Positions 30,215 to 37,757 of a DNA stretch of 47,762 bases are shown piece after piece (position 1 is the first letter of the stretch; every line of letters starts with the position of its first letter). The notes beneath the pieces were generated by a model. That model was given only the letters and a program-made list of their open reading frames with translations. It searched no databases and was not told the DNA's origin. Source of the DNA: Oscillospiraceae bacterium (lineage in GTDB: Bacteria; Bacillota; Clostridia; Oscillospirales; UBA929); contig JAISCT010000018.1 in the NCBI GenBank assembly GCA_031265355.1, positions 1-47,762 of the forward strand, in the 5' to 3' direction. A program made the position numbers and the translations under genes.

Positions 30215-33200
30215 ATGAACATCAGAAGAGGGACCGCGCTGGTATTGTGTACGGCGCTGTGTGCGGCGCTGCTCGCGGCCCCGGCCGCCGCCGCGCCCGT
30301 CACCGTGGCGGATGTGGGGACGCTGCACCGGGCCGACCGGCTGACGCTGGCCGACCGGACGGTGCTGACGCAGACCACGCTGACGCATGGCACCGCCGGG
30401 CGGCAGGAGGAGCGCTACATAGAGTGGGGCCCAGGCTCCGCCGTCACCGCGATGACGGCGGGCGGCGACGCCGTGTACGGGGGAACGCTCACGTTAAACG
30501 ACGTATACCGGCGTCTCACGGCGCGGGGCATCGAACCCGTGGCCATTGTAAACGCCGATTCCTTCTCGCCGGAGACCGGCGTACCGACGGGGCTGCTGAT
30601 CACGGAGGGGGTCCTGCGCGCCTCCGACGGCGGCCAGACAGCCGTCGGATTTCCCCGGACGGGCGGGGTGTTTCTCTTCAAATCGCCGGTCTATGTGAAC
30701 CTGACGGCACGGGTCGGCACCAACGACAGAACCATCACCGTCGACGACGTCAACCGGCTCCGAACCCGGGACCGGCTGGTCCTTTACACGCCGGACTTTG
30801 CCGCGAACACGCAGACGAACACGGCGGGCACCCATGTGGTGCTGACGGTGAGCGGGGCGCTGACGGTGGGCGGCACGGTGACCGGCACGGTGAAGGAGGT
30901 CCTCTCCGGCGCGGCCCCGGCAGTCCTCCGGGCGGGCGAGATGGTGCTCTCCGCGGACGCCCAGGGGCCGCTTATGCGGCTGGAGGGACTTGTGCCGGGC
31001 GCCTCGGTCAGCCTCACCGTGCGCTGCGCCGACGCGCGCCTTTCGTCGTGCGACTACGCGGTGGGCGCGTACCAGCGGCTGCTGACCAACGGGCAGCCGG
31101 TCTCCGGCCTGGAGGCCGGCACGGCGCCTCGGACAGCCGTCGGCATCAAGGCGGACGGCACCTGCGTGTTCTACACGGTGGACGGCCGGCAGGAAAACTA
31201 CAGCCTCGGCCTCTCGCTGACGGAACTGGCCCGGCGTCTGCTCTCCCTCGGCTGCGTGGATGCGGTAGGCCTGGACGGCGACGGCTCGACGATCCTGGGC
31301 GCGCGATACCCCGGGCAGAGCGAACTCACCGTCACGGGCCGGCCGTCGGACGGCGCGCAGCGGCGCGTGGCCGATTTTATCGTGCTGGCCAACCAGACGT
31401 CCGCCCAGAGCGTCGCGGAGCGGATCTTCGTTTACCCGGACGGAGCCGTCCTCCTGCAAAACGCGCAGCTCACATACAAGGGCTTCGCGGCGGACGGCAA
31501 CTATCACTCTGTGCCGGCGCCCGCCTTCACCTGGTGGAGTGACAACAACACGGTCGGCACACTGGACGCCGGCGGCACCTTCACGGCCCACGCCCCCGGA
31601 ACCGTCTCCGTGGCGGCGACGGCCGGCGGCGTCTCCGGCGGCGCCGTCGTCCGGGTCGTAAACGCGCTGGATTCCCTAACCCTCATCAATGAACAGACGA
31701 ACCAGACCGTCACCGCTCTCGCGGTGATGCCCGGCGAGAGCGTGCGTCTGACGGCCGTCGGGTTCGTGGACACGCTGTCGGTCGTGAGCCAGGACAGCTG
31801 CTTTGTCTGGGACGTCATCGGCCGCATCGGCGCCGTCGACGCGGAGGGCACGTTCACAGCCGCGGACACCATCGGCGTGACGGGCTATCTGGTGGCGCTG
31901 CGCGGCGGCAACACGGTCAGCATCCCCGTGACGGTGGGTCAGCTCCCGCAGACCGTGGAAAATTTCGAGGAGGCCGCCGGGCGGTTTTCTGAGGGCGACG
32001 ACAAGATCTCCTTCGCCTACGAAACCGAGGCGGAAAATGTGCGCTACGGCCGCCGGGCGGGGCGCCTCTCCTACGACTTCACGGGACTGCCGGCGGGGCA
32101 GACACTGACGCTGCCCGTCGACCTGCCGCTGTCCGGCTCGCCCGCCTACCTCAACCTGTGGGTCTCCGGCGACGAATCCGGAAACATCCTGAGCGTCAAG
32201 GTGGAGGGCGCCTCGGGCGGCGTGACCGACCTCACGGTACAAACGCTGAATTTCACGGGCTACCGGTACACACAGGTGCTGCTCCCGGCCGGCGCGGCGC
32301 GGGTGACGGGCTTGAGCATCCTGCGCGCGGGGTCCGGCGCGCTCTCGGGGACCATTCTGACAGACCAGTGGGTGGCGTCCCACCACCGGTATGAGGACAA
32401 CCTGCCGCCCAAGATGACCGTGGAGAAGGCCGACGCCACAAGCCAGTCCGGCCGGATCCTCTTCGAGGCCGTCGTCACGGACGATACCGGGGCCATCCTG
32501 CGGCGGGAAGACATCACGCTGCGGCTGGACGGCGTGCTCGTGAGCTTCACCCACGACGAACTCACGGGCCGCGTGACGGCGTATCTGCCGCTGGACGACA
32601 TCCACCCGCACCGGCTGACGCTGGAGGCGGTAGATCCGGCGGGCAACCGGGACCGCCGCAGCTTCGACCTGTCGACCCTGCCGGAGGGGCTGCCCCCGGA
32701 CCTGCGGTTCGCGGATGTGGAACTCACGCACTGGGCGCGCCGCGACATCGCCTTTTTGGACAACCGGGGCGTCCTCACGGCCGAGGAACGGGACGGCCGG
32801 TTCTATTACGCGCCGAGCCGGGCGCTGACGCGCGCCGACATGGCCGTCTACATCGCCCGGATGCTGGGCGTCGATCTCGGCCGGTACGACAGCGTGACGC
32901 TGCCGTTCACCGACACGGACGAGATCCCGGCGGCGGCGCTGCGCGAGGTGCGCGCGCTGTACGCCCTCGGCGTCGTCCGGGGCAAGACGCAGAGCGGCCG
33001 GCTGTTCTACGACCCGGCGGCCTCCATCTCGCGCGCCGAGTTCTGCACGATCATCGGCCGGACGCTCGCGCGCGGGTACGTGAAGATGCCGTCGGTCTTC
33101 GGCGACCGGGAAAGTATCCCCGCCTACGCCAAGGAACACATCGACACCCTGCTCTCTCTGGGCGTCATCGCCGGTTACCCCGACAACACAATGCGCCCGG

Positions 33201-33253
33201 CGGGCGACATCACCCGCGCCGAGGCCTCCAAAGTCCTGAGCCGCCTGTACTGA
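30215..33253 (+). CDS. Secreted phosphodiester glycosidase-like protein with C-terminal SLH domains
   Basis: 1,012 aa. The ATG at 30215 is chosen over an open extension to 30137 because GGGAGG lies about nine bases upstream and a signal peptide (MNIRRGTALVLCTALCAALL...AAA) follows at once. Residues about 60-390 match the NAGPA / phosphodiester glycosidase (DUF2233) fold: NADSF...GVPTGLLI, PRTAVGIKADGTCVFYTVDGR and the C-terminal VGLDGDGSTI signature. Next come Big-like beta modules (DNNTVGTLDAGGTFTAHAPGTVSV is typical Big_2) and a jelly-roll-like segment. The C-terminus (about 825-1012) holds three SLH repeats with LTRADMAVYIARML, ISRAEFCTIIGRTL and ITRAEASKVLSRL, which anchor proteins to wall polymers. 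Probable surface hydrolase acting on glycan 1-phosphodiesters; the substrate is unknown. Confidence 0.88.
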   Translation: MNIRRGTALVLCTALCAALLAAPAAAAPVTVADVGTLHRADRLTLADRTVLTQTTLTHGTAGRQEERYIEWGPGSAVTAMTAGGDAVYGGTLTLNDVYRRLTARGIEPVAIVNADSFSPETGVPTGLLITEGVLRASDGGQTAVGFPRTGGVFLFKSPVYVNLTARVGTNDRTITVDDVNRLRTRDRLVLYTPDFAANTQTNTAGTHVVLTVSGALTVGGTVTGTVKEVLSGAAPAVLRAGEMVLSADAQGPLMRLEGLVPGASVSLTVRCADARLSSCDYAVGAYQRLLTNGQPVSGLEAGTAPRTAVGIKADGTCVFYTVDGRQENYSLGLSLTELARRLLSLGCVDAVGLDGDGSTILGARYPGQSELTVTGRPSDGAQRRVADFIVLANQTSAQSVAERIFVYPDGAVLLQNAQLTYKGFAADGNYHSVPAPAFTWWSDNNTVGTLDAGGTFTAHAPGTVSVAATAGGVSGGAVVRVVNALDSLTLINEQTNQTVTALAVMPGESVRLTAVGFVDTLSVVSQDSCFVWDVIGRIGAVDAEGTFTAADTIGVTGYLVALRGGNTVSIPVTVGQLPQTVENFEEAAGRFSEGDDKISFAYETEAENVRYGRRAGRLSYDFTGLPAGQTLTLPVDLPLSGSPAYLNLWVSGDESGNILSVKVEGASGGVTDLTVQTLNFTGYRYTQVLLPAGAARVTGLSILRAGSGALSGTILTDQWVASHHRYEDNLPPKMTVEKADATSQSGRILFEAVVTDDTGAILRREDITLRLDGVLVSFTHDELTGRVTAYLPLDDIHPHRLTLEAVDPAGNRDRRSFDLSTLPEGLPPDLRFADVELTHWARRDIAFLDNRGVLTAEERDGRFYYAPSRALTRADMAVYIARMLGVDLGRYDSVTLPFTDTDEIPAAALREVRALYALGVVRGKTQSGRLFYDPAASISRAEFCTIIGRTLARGYVKMPSVFGDRESIPAYAKEHIDTLLSLGVIAGYPDNTMRPAGDITRAEASKVLSRLY

Positions 33254-33297
33254 GCAGATTTTTAAGAGCGCCGCGCATGCAACAATTTCCAATTTCG

Positions 33298-33331
33298 ACA
33301 ACAGCCCCTGCCAATTGGCAGGGGCTGTTGT
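33298..33331. terminator. 34-nt perfect palindrome between convergent SLH genes
   Basis: The left half ACAACAGCCCCTGCCAA is followed directly by its exact complement, giving a stem of about 15 bp around a central AATT. It sits in the 102-bp gap between two convergent genes, so it probably terminates both. A short TGTTGTT follows on the plus strand. Confidence 0.85.
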
Positions 33332-33355
33332 TCTCCGAGATGGTCCATGCGGCCG

Positions 33356-35575
33356 TCAGGCCCGCGCCGTGAGCAGGCGCACCCGCCCGCCCGCGGCGGC
33401 CGGAGCGTCCAGATAGGCTTCGAAGTCGTTCGACAGCACCCGCGCCTCTTGGACGGTCGCATAGGTCTTTGTGCTCTGGATGTAAACCTTCATGCCGTCC
33501 GGCAGCGACAGGGAGACGCCCGAGACGAGGAGGCGGCCGGCGGAGAAGTCGGCCCGGCGGATCCCCTTGACCTGCGTCAGCGGCCGGATCTCCGTCACGT
33601 CGCCGCCCGCCCGGGCCGCTACGCCCACCGGGGTCCCGTCAGAGGGATGGGGGAATCCGACGGGCGCCGTGAAGCGGCGCGTCCCGTCCGGTCCGCTCAC
33701 TTCGACCACCGAGGGAACATAGACGTCGTCCAGCCCCGACGCGTTGTGCCCCTCCGTATAGGTGAGAAAGCCGTACGCGAAGCCGTCCCCCGTGACGTTG
33801 TCCAACACAACGAGGTCGGCGCGGCCGGCCGCGTCGTGCCGGACATACAGCACCTTCGACGCGGGGATGCTCTCGGGCAGCCGGTCGGCCGGCACCGCGG
33901 CCGCGATCCCTTGCGGGGCGCAGCGGTCAAAAAAAAGGACGTGGGCCGCGAGCGGCGCGGCTCCCGCCGTGCCCGCCGTCCGCTGGATCGACACGGCCCC
34001 GCCGGTCTTCAGGAGGGGCGACAGTGAGAGCGTGCCCGGGATCGTCATGTTGATCTCCGCTATCTCTCCCAGCCCGACGGACTCGTTGGTGTTGCGCCCT
34101 CTGACTGTGACGCCGTTCCAGAGCGTCACGACGCCCTCGTCGGTCACGACCCCCGGCTGCCGGGCGTTCAGCACCGAAACCGGCTGCACGTCGGCCACGC
34201 GGCGGTCCTGCGTAAAGAGAAAGGTGACGGGCGCGTTCAGCGCGTATGTCCCCAGCTTGACAGACGCCTCCGGCAGCACCGGAAACGACTGCCCGCCCAG
34301 CGTCGTCACCGTCTCGGGGGATTCCAGATTCGGCGCGCCGCCCTCGTACAGGGCGGTGATCCGAAAGCTGGAAGCCGTCGCCGCAGCGCTGTCGCCGTAG
34401 GTCAGCACATCCCAGCGGCGCAGGTCGGCCCAGGAGGCCGCGGCGCCGTTTTTATACACCACGGCGTCGGCCGGCAGGCCCAGCGCGGGCAGCGGATTCT
34501 GCCCGGCCGGCGGTTCAAACGTCAGCACCCGGGCCTCGGTCTGGGACGACGCGCCGTCCCAAAAGACGTACTCCACCGCACCCCCGGCCGTGAAGAAAAA
34601 CCGCAGCCGCGTCCCGACGGGGAAATCGACCCAGGCCTCGCCCCAGGTCGTGAGCGCCTCGCCGTCGTAGACAAGGGCGCCGGAACCGATGCCGCTCACC
34701 GTCTCGCCGCCTTCTCCCGTCACGGCGAGCGCCGTGATCCGCTGCGCCGTCAGCGCCGTGACGCGCTGCGCCGCCGGCGTGAAGCGGAGAAAATACCCGT
34801 CCCCGTCCACGAGGAGCGTGCCCTTCGCACCGGCGGCAAGGCCGGTCGCGGCGCGGGCGGGCACAAACGCCGACGCGCTGAGATCCGTTCCCAGCAGGAG
34901 CAGCCCCAAGGACGCGGACCCGTCGGGCGCCGGCACATCGGCTTTCAGTACGACGGCGTCTTTGCGCTCCAAGAGGCCAAGCCGCTCGCCGAAGGGCTTG
35001 CCCTCTTTGTCCTGCGCGAAGAGGATGTTGCTAAAGAGCCGCGCGCCAAGACCGCGGTCGATCTCCTCACGCCCGGCGGGCAGATCCTTCGTCAGCCCCA
35101 GCAGGGCCGCCTTGTCCAGGTAGTCGCGCGGCCAATCGAGGCCCACGTCCTCATCCCCGTACCCGAGCAGGCGCACGAGGATCGTGACGGCCTGCGAAAA
35201 ACTGACGGGCACGTCGGGCCGGAATGTGCCGTCCGGGAACCCCGCGATGATCTTCCGCGCGCGCACCGCGGCGTTCACATAGCCGCGCGCCCAGTGCGCC
35301 GCCTTCACGTCGGGGAAGATCGTATACCCCGCGTGGGAGGTGACGTCGTCCACGCCGGACAGCAGCATCGCCATCTTGCAGAACTGCGCGCGGGTCAGCC
35401 TGTCGTTTGGATGAAAGCCGCCGTCGTTGTAGCCGTCCACGATACCCAGGTTCTGCAGCAGCATGGCCGCGGCGTGCTCGTCCGGGTCCGGGACGTCGGA
35501 GAACACGGCGCCGGCCGGCAGGCACAGCGCCGCGCACAGCGCCAGCGCCGCCACAAGGGAGAGAATTCGTTTCAC
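33356..35575 (-). CDS. S-layer protein with N-terminal SLH domains
   Basis: 739 aa. GTG start at 35575 with AAGGCGG eight bases upstream, then VKRILSLVAALALCAALCLPAGA, a typical signal peptide. The frame is open further upstream but overlaps the preceding gene. Residues about 28-200 hold three SLH repeats (FSDVPDPDEHAAAMLLQNLGI...LTRAQFCKMAMLL; FPDVKAAHWARGYVNAAV...VSFSQAVTILVRLLG; a third around DYLDKAALLGLTKDL). The remaining 540 residues are Val/Thr/Gly-rich, beta-predicted and belong to no family I recognise. Probably an S-layer or wall-associated structural protein. It follows the PucR-like gene by 80 bp, so probably the last gene of a tetR-pucR-slh operon, although an AT-rich patch upstream could carry its own promoter. 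Confidence 0.85.
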   Translation of the reverse strand: MKRILSLVAALALCAALCLPAGAVFSDVPDPDEHAAAMLLQNLGIVDGYNDGGFHPNDRLTRAQFCKMAMLLSGVDDVTSHAGYTIFPDVKAAHWARGYVNAAVRARKIIAGFPDGTFRPDVPVSFSQAVTILVRLLGYGDEDVGLDWPRDYLDKAALLGLTKDLPAGREEIDRGLGARLFSNILFAQDKEGKPFGERLGLLERKDAVVLKADVPAPDGSASLGLLLLGTDLSASAFVPARAATGLAAGAKGTLLVDGDGYFLRFTPAAQRVTALTAQRITALAVTGEGGETVSGIGSGALVYDGEALTTWGEAWVDFPVGTRLRFFFTAGGAVEYVFWDGASSQTEARVLTFEPPAGQNPLPALGLPADAVVYKNGAAASWADLRRWDVLTYGDSAAATASSFRITALYEGGAPNLESPETVTTLGGQSFPVLPEASVKLGTYALNAPVTFLFTQDRRVADVQPVSVLNARQPGVVTDEGVVTLWNGVTVRGRNTNESVGLGEIAEINMTIPGTLSLSPLLKTGGAVSIQRTAGTAGAAPLAAHVLFFDRCAPQGIAAAVPADRLPESIPASKVLYVRHDAAGRADLVVLDNVTGDGFAYGFLTYTEGHNASGLDDVYVPSVVEVSGPDGTRRFTAPVGFPHPSDGTPVGVAARAGGDVTEIRPLTQVKGIRRADFSAGRLLVSGVSLSLPDGMKVYIQSTKTYATVQEARVLSNDFEAYLDAPAAAGGRVRLLTARA

Positions 35576-35655
35576 GCAATACACCGCCTTATAAAATTCG
35601 CAAAATTTGAAGATATTTCCATTTTTCGGCGAGAGCGTCCCGCCGCGCCCGCGGG

Positions 35656-36903
35656 TCAGGCGGACTCCAGGATCTTGTAGGACAGCGTCAGCGAAAACAG
35701 CGTGTGGCCGCTGCGCCAATCGACCTCAAAGAGCTCCTCCAGCGCTTGCAGCCGGCCGCGCAGCGTGTCGAGGTCGGTGCCGGCCAGGAGCGCCGCCTGC
35801 TCCGCGTCCAACCCGCTGAACATGTGGCAGCGGAGCGTCTCGAAAAACCGGGTGCCGTGTTCGGCGTCGTAGTCCCTAAGCAGGGGGACGAGCGGATGGA
35901 TCAGACTCCCGGCGTCGATGGCGTCTTTGCAGACGTCCAGGAAGTGGTCGATCCGAAAGTCGTCGTAGCAGAAGACATGCCCGTTGCCGCTCTGGACCAT
36001 CCCGTGATTCAGCGCGGCGAGTGCCTGCCGGTAACGGTCGCGCGCCTCCAAAAGGTTCTGAAACCCTCCGCTCACGCCCGCATAGATGCCGTAGCGCTCG
36101 AAAAACGCTCCGAGGGCCGGCAGATCGCGCCGGACGCTGAACAGCGGCCGGTCCGTCCCCGTCAAGATCACAATGTGGTTTAGGTAGATGTCGCACTTGC
36201 ACGCGTCCTGGAGACGCGCGAAGAGATCCCTGAAGTACGCGAGGTGAGACAACGTGGGATCGTAACGGGAGATGTCCACAATGAGAAGGAACAGATGCGG
36301 TTTGAGCCCCTCGTAGATGTCCCGCAGGCTGTCCGGGTCGCGGTCCGGCCAGAAGGGCGGCCCGCCCGCCGCGCCGGCGGTCTCCCCCGTATGGCCCGCG
36401 TCTTCCGTGTTTTCCGCGATCAGCGCGCCGAGCGGTCCGCCGCCGAACACCTGCTCGGTGAGCAGTCCCGGATGACGCCGGAGCGATTCCGAGAAGCGCT
36501 CGCAGACTGCCTCGAGGCGCGCCCATTCCCCCACCTCGAAGGGGCGGTAACAAGCGACCACGACGATACAGCCCAGCTGGATCCCGTTTTCGTCGAAAAT
36601 CTTGCCGGCCACCCGGTCATAGGGCAGCACGCCGCTCACCATGGGCGCCACCACGGGGTTTTCCGCGAACGCCCGAACAAAGTTTTCCCGGAAAAAGAAA
36701 TCCACCATCTCGTGAGAGAAGTGCCCCAGCGTCATGAGTTCGTTCCACGGCGGATCGTCGCGGACGGTGTTCTCCGTGCTGGCGAGCAGGTTGTAGCTCG
36801 TGTCGATCAGGACGGCCGGATTGCCGAGATCCGCGCAGGCCGCCCGCATCAGCGCGCTCAGTGTGTTTTCCTTTTCAGGCGCGGACAGTTCGGTTCGACG
36901 CAT
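35656..36903 (-). CDS. PucR/CdaR-family transcriptional regulator
   Basis: 415 aa. ATG at 36903 with GGAGG seven bases upstream. The N-terminal third (about 1-140) looks like a GAF/PAS-type sensor (NPAVLIDTSYNLLAS, then GCIVVVACYRPFEVGEW). The middle is a GGDEF-like degenerate domain as in CdaR proteins. The C-terminus, FFETLRCHMFSGLDAEQAAL followed by a helix-turn-helix and LFSLTLSYKIL, matches the PucR_2/CdaR helix-turn-helix pattern, although the usual H-R-N-T recognition motif is replaced by D-L-D-T-L. Such proteins activate metabolite-responsive operons. It lies between a TetR gene (52 bp upstream) and an SLH gene (80 bp downstream), suggesting a role in surface-layer or local operon control. 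Effector unknown. Confidence 0.75.
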   Translation of the reverse strand: MRRTELSAPEKENTLSALMRAACADLGNPAVLIDTSYNLLASTENTVRDDPPWNELMTLGHFSHEMVDFFFRENFVRAFAENPVVAPMVSGVLPYDRVAGKIFDENGIQLGCIVVVACYRPFEVGEWARLEAVCERFSESLRRHPGLLTEQVFGGGPLGALIAENTEDAGHTGETAGAAGGPPFWPDRDPDSLRDIYEGLKPHLFLLIVDISRYDPTLSHLAYFRDLFARLQDACKCDIYLNHIVILTGTDRPLFSVRRDLPALGAFFERYGIYAGVSGGFQNLLEARDRYRQALAALNHGMVQSGNGHVFCYDDFRIDHFLDVCKDAIDAGSLIHPLVPLLRDYDAEHGTRFFETLRCHMFSGLDAEQAALLAGTDLDTLRGRLQALEELFEVDWRSGHTLFSLTLSYKILESA

Positions 36904-36955
36904 GCCAATACCTCCAATATCTAGCAATCTCTGATTCAAGCGTCCAATTCAAGTG

Positions 36956-37594
36956 TCAGAAGGCGGAAGGAGGCCGCTCCGGCGGCTCCGGAGAGGCGTC
37001 ATCCGCCGTCCGCGCGGTGGCAGGGCCGGGCCACTCGGCGTCCCACCGATACAGCGCCTGCAGCATCTCGCAGAGATACAGCGCCAGCGTCTCGCTGCCA
37101 GTGGGAAAATTCTTGTTCACCAGCCACAGCAGCAAACTCAGCAGCCCGCCGCCGCAGAACAGGGACAGATCGCCGCGGTGGACCGAGGGTGCTCTGTCCG
37201 GCGCCACCGGGAAGACCTCCCCCGCGAGTCTCGACAAAAAATCCGTCAAAATGGCGCGCAGCTCGGCGTTTGCATCGCTCAGCAGGTTGGCCAACACGCT
37301 GCGCTGTGTCTGTATATACTGCGTGATGACCGCCGCCCGGGTCTCGGGCGGCACCTGCACCAGGGCTGTTTCAAGGTCCTCCAGACAATGCCGCAGCAGG
37401 CTGTATTTGTCGTTGAAATGCGCGTAAAACGTCGTCCGGCTCACGAGGGCCTCGCCGCACAGGTCGTACACCGTGATCCTATTGAAGTTCCGGCGCCGCA
37501 GCAGAGACAGCATCGCCAGGACCAGTGTTTTATTCGTCTTGACGATACGCAGGTCTTCTTTTCTAAAATTACCAGATCTGAAGCTATCTGACAT
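36956..37594 (-). CDS. TetR-family transcriptional regulator
   Basis: 212 aa from the ATG at 37594. A GTG at 37651 would add 19 residues but lies upstream of the promoter called here. Helix-turn-helix at about residues 40-67: ITVYDLCGEALVSRTTFYAH FNDKYSLL, the classical TetR recognition pattern (TTFYAHF). The C-terminal ligand/dimerisation part is helical and poorly conserved, with FLSRLAGEVF and a hydrophobic LLSLLLWLV, like the TetR_C_7/DhaS-type group. The first codons lie in one unit of a 45-bp tandem duplication, so the N-terminal MSDSFRSGNF repeats the upstream-encoded LSDNFRSGKI. Likely autoregulated; divergent from the LAL regulator gene. Confidence 0.82.
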   Translation of the reverse strand: MSDSFRSGNFRKEDLRIVKTNKTLVLAMLSLLRRRNFNRITVYDLCGEALVSRTTFYAHFNDKYSLLRHCLEDLETALVQVPPETRAAVITQYIQTQRSVLANLLSDANAELRAILTDFLSRLAGEVFPVAPDRAPSVHRGDLSLFCGGGLLSLLLWLVNKNFPTGSETLALYLCEMLQALYRWDAEWPGPATARTADDASPEPPERPPSAF

Positions 37595-37667
37595 TTTGAC
37601 ACCCACTCTAATTTTACCAGATCTGAAGTTATCTGACAATTTGGCCCCCACCGCACGTTATCTGACA
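37571..37667. repeat. 45-bp tandem duplication with three TATCTGACA sites
   Basis: Two direct units, beginning at 37571 and 37616, share ACCAGATCTGAAG(C/T)TATCTGACA and a CCCAC tail. TATCTGACA recurs at 37585, 37630 and (without the first half of the unit) 37659. Each full unit also has the palindrome CAGATCTG (37573-37580, 37618-37625). The array overlaps the tetR promoter and start codon and ends 19 bp before the -35 of the divergent LAL gene, so it is probably an operator array. Confidence 0.8.
37611..37639 (-). promoter_or_regulatory. Sigma-A promoter of tetR
   Basis: On the minus strand: -35 TTGTCA (37639-37634), 17-bp spacer, -10 TAAAAT (37616-37611). The -35 is part of a TATCTGACA operator-like site and the spacer contains CAGATCTG. 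The predicted leader to the ATG at 37594 is only about ten bases. Confidence 0.65.
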
Positions 37668-37685
37668 ATCTCTCACATTTGTGGC

Positions 37686-37715
37686 TTGCAACGGCCGCCG
37701 TACACCCTGTATGAT
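37686..37715 (+). promoter_or_regulatory. Probable promoter of the LAL regulator gene
   Basis: -35 TTGCAA (37686-37691), 18-bp spacer, -10 TATGAT (37710-37715). Located 43 bp before the start codon and immediately downstream of the TATCTGACA array. Confidence 0.6.
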
Positions 37716-37757
37716 AACAGCGAAGACGAAGCACAGGAGAGAGCAAGGAGGTGCGCC

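Noticed and set aside
31676..33301. Minus-strand open frame of 541 codons
   Set aside because: Antisense to the NAGPA-SLH gene; His/Arg-rich and no domain.
37595..37651. GTG-initiated extension of TetR by 19 residues
   Set aside because: It would start upstream of the predicted tetR -10 and -35 elements; the extra residues only repeat the duplicated regulatory unit.
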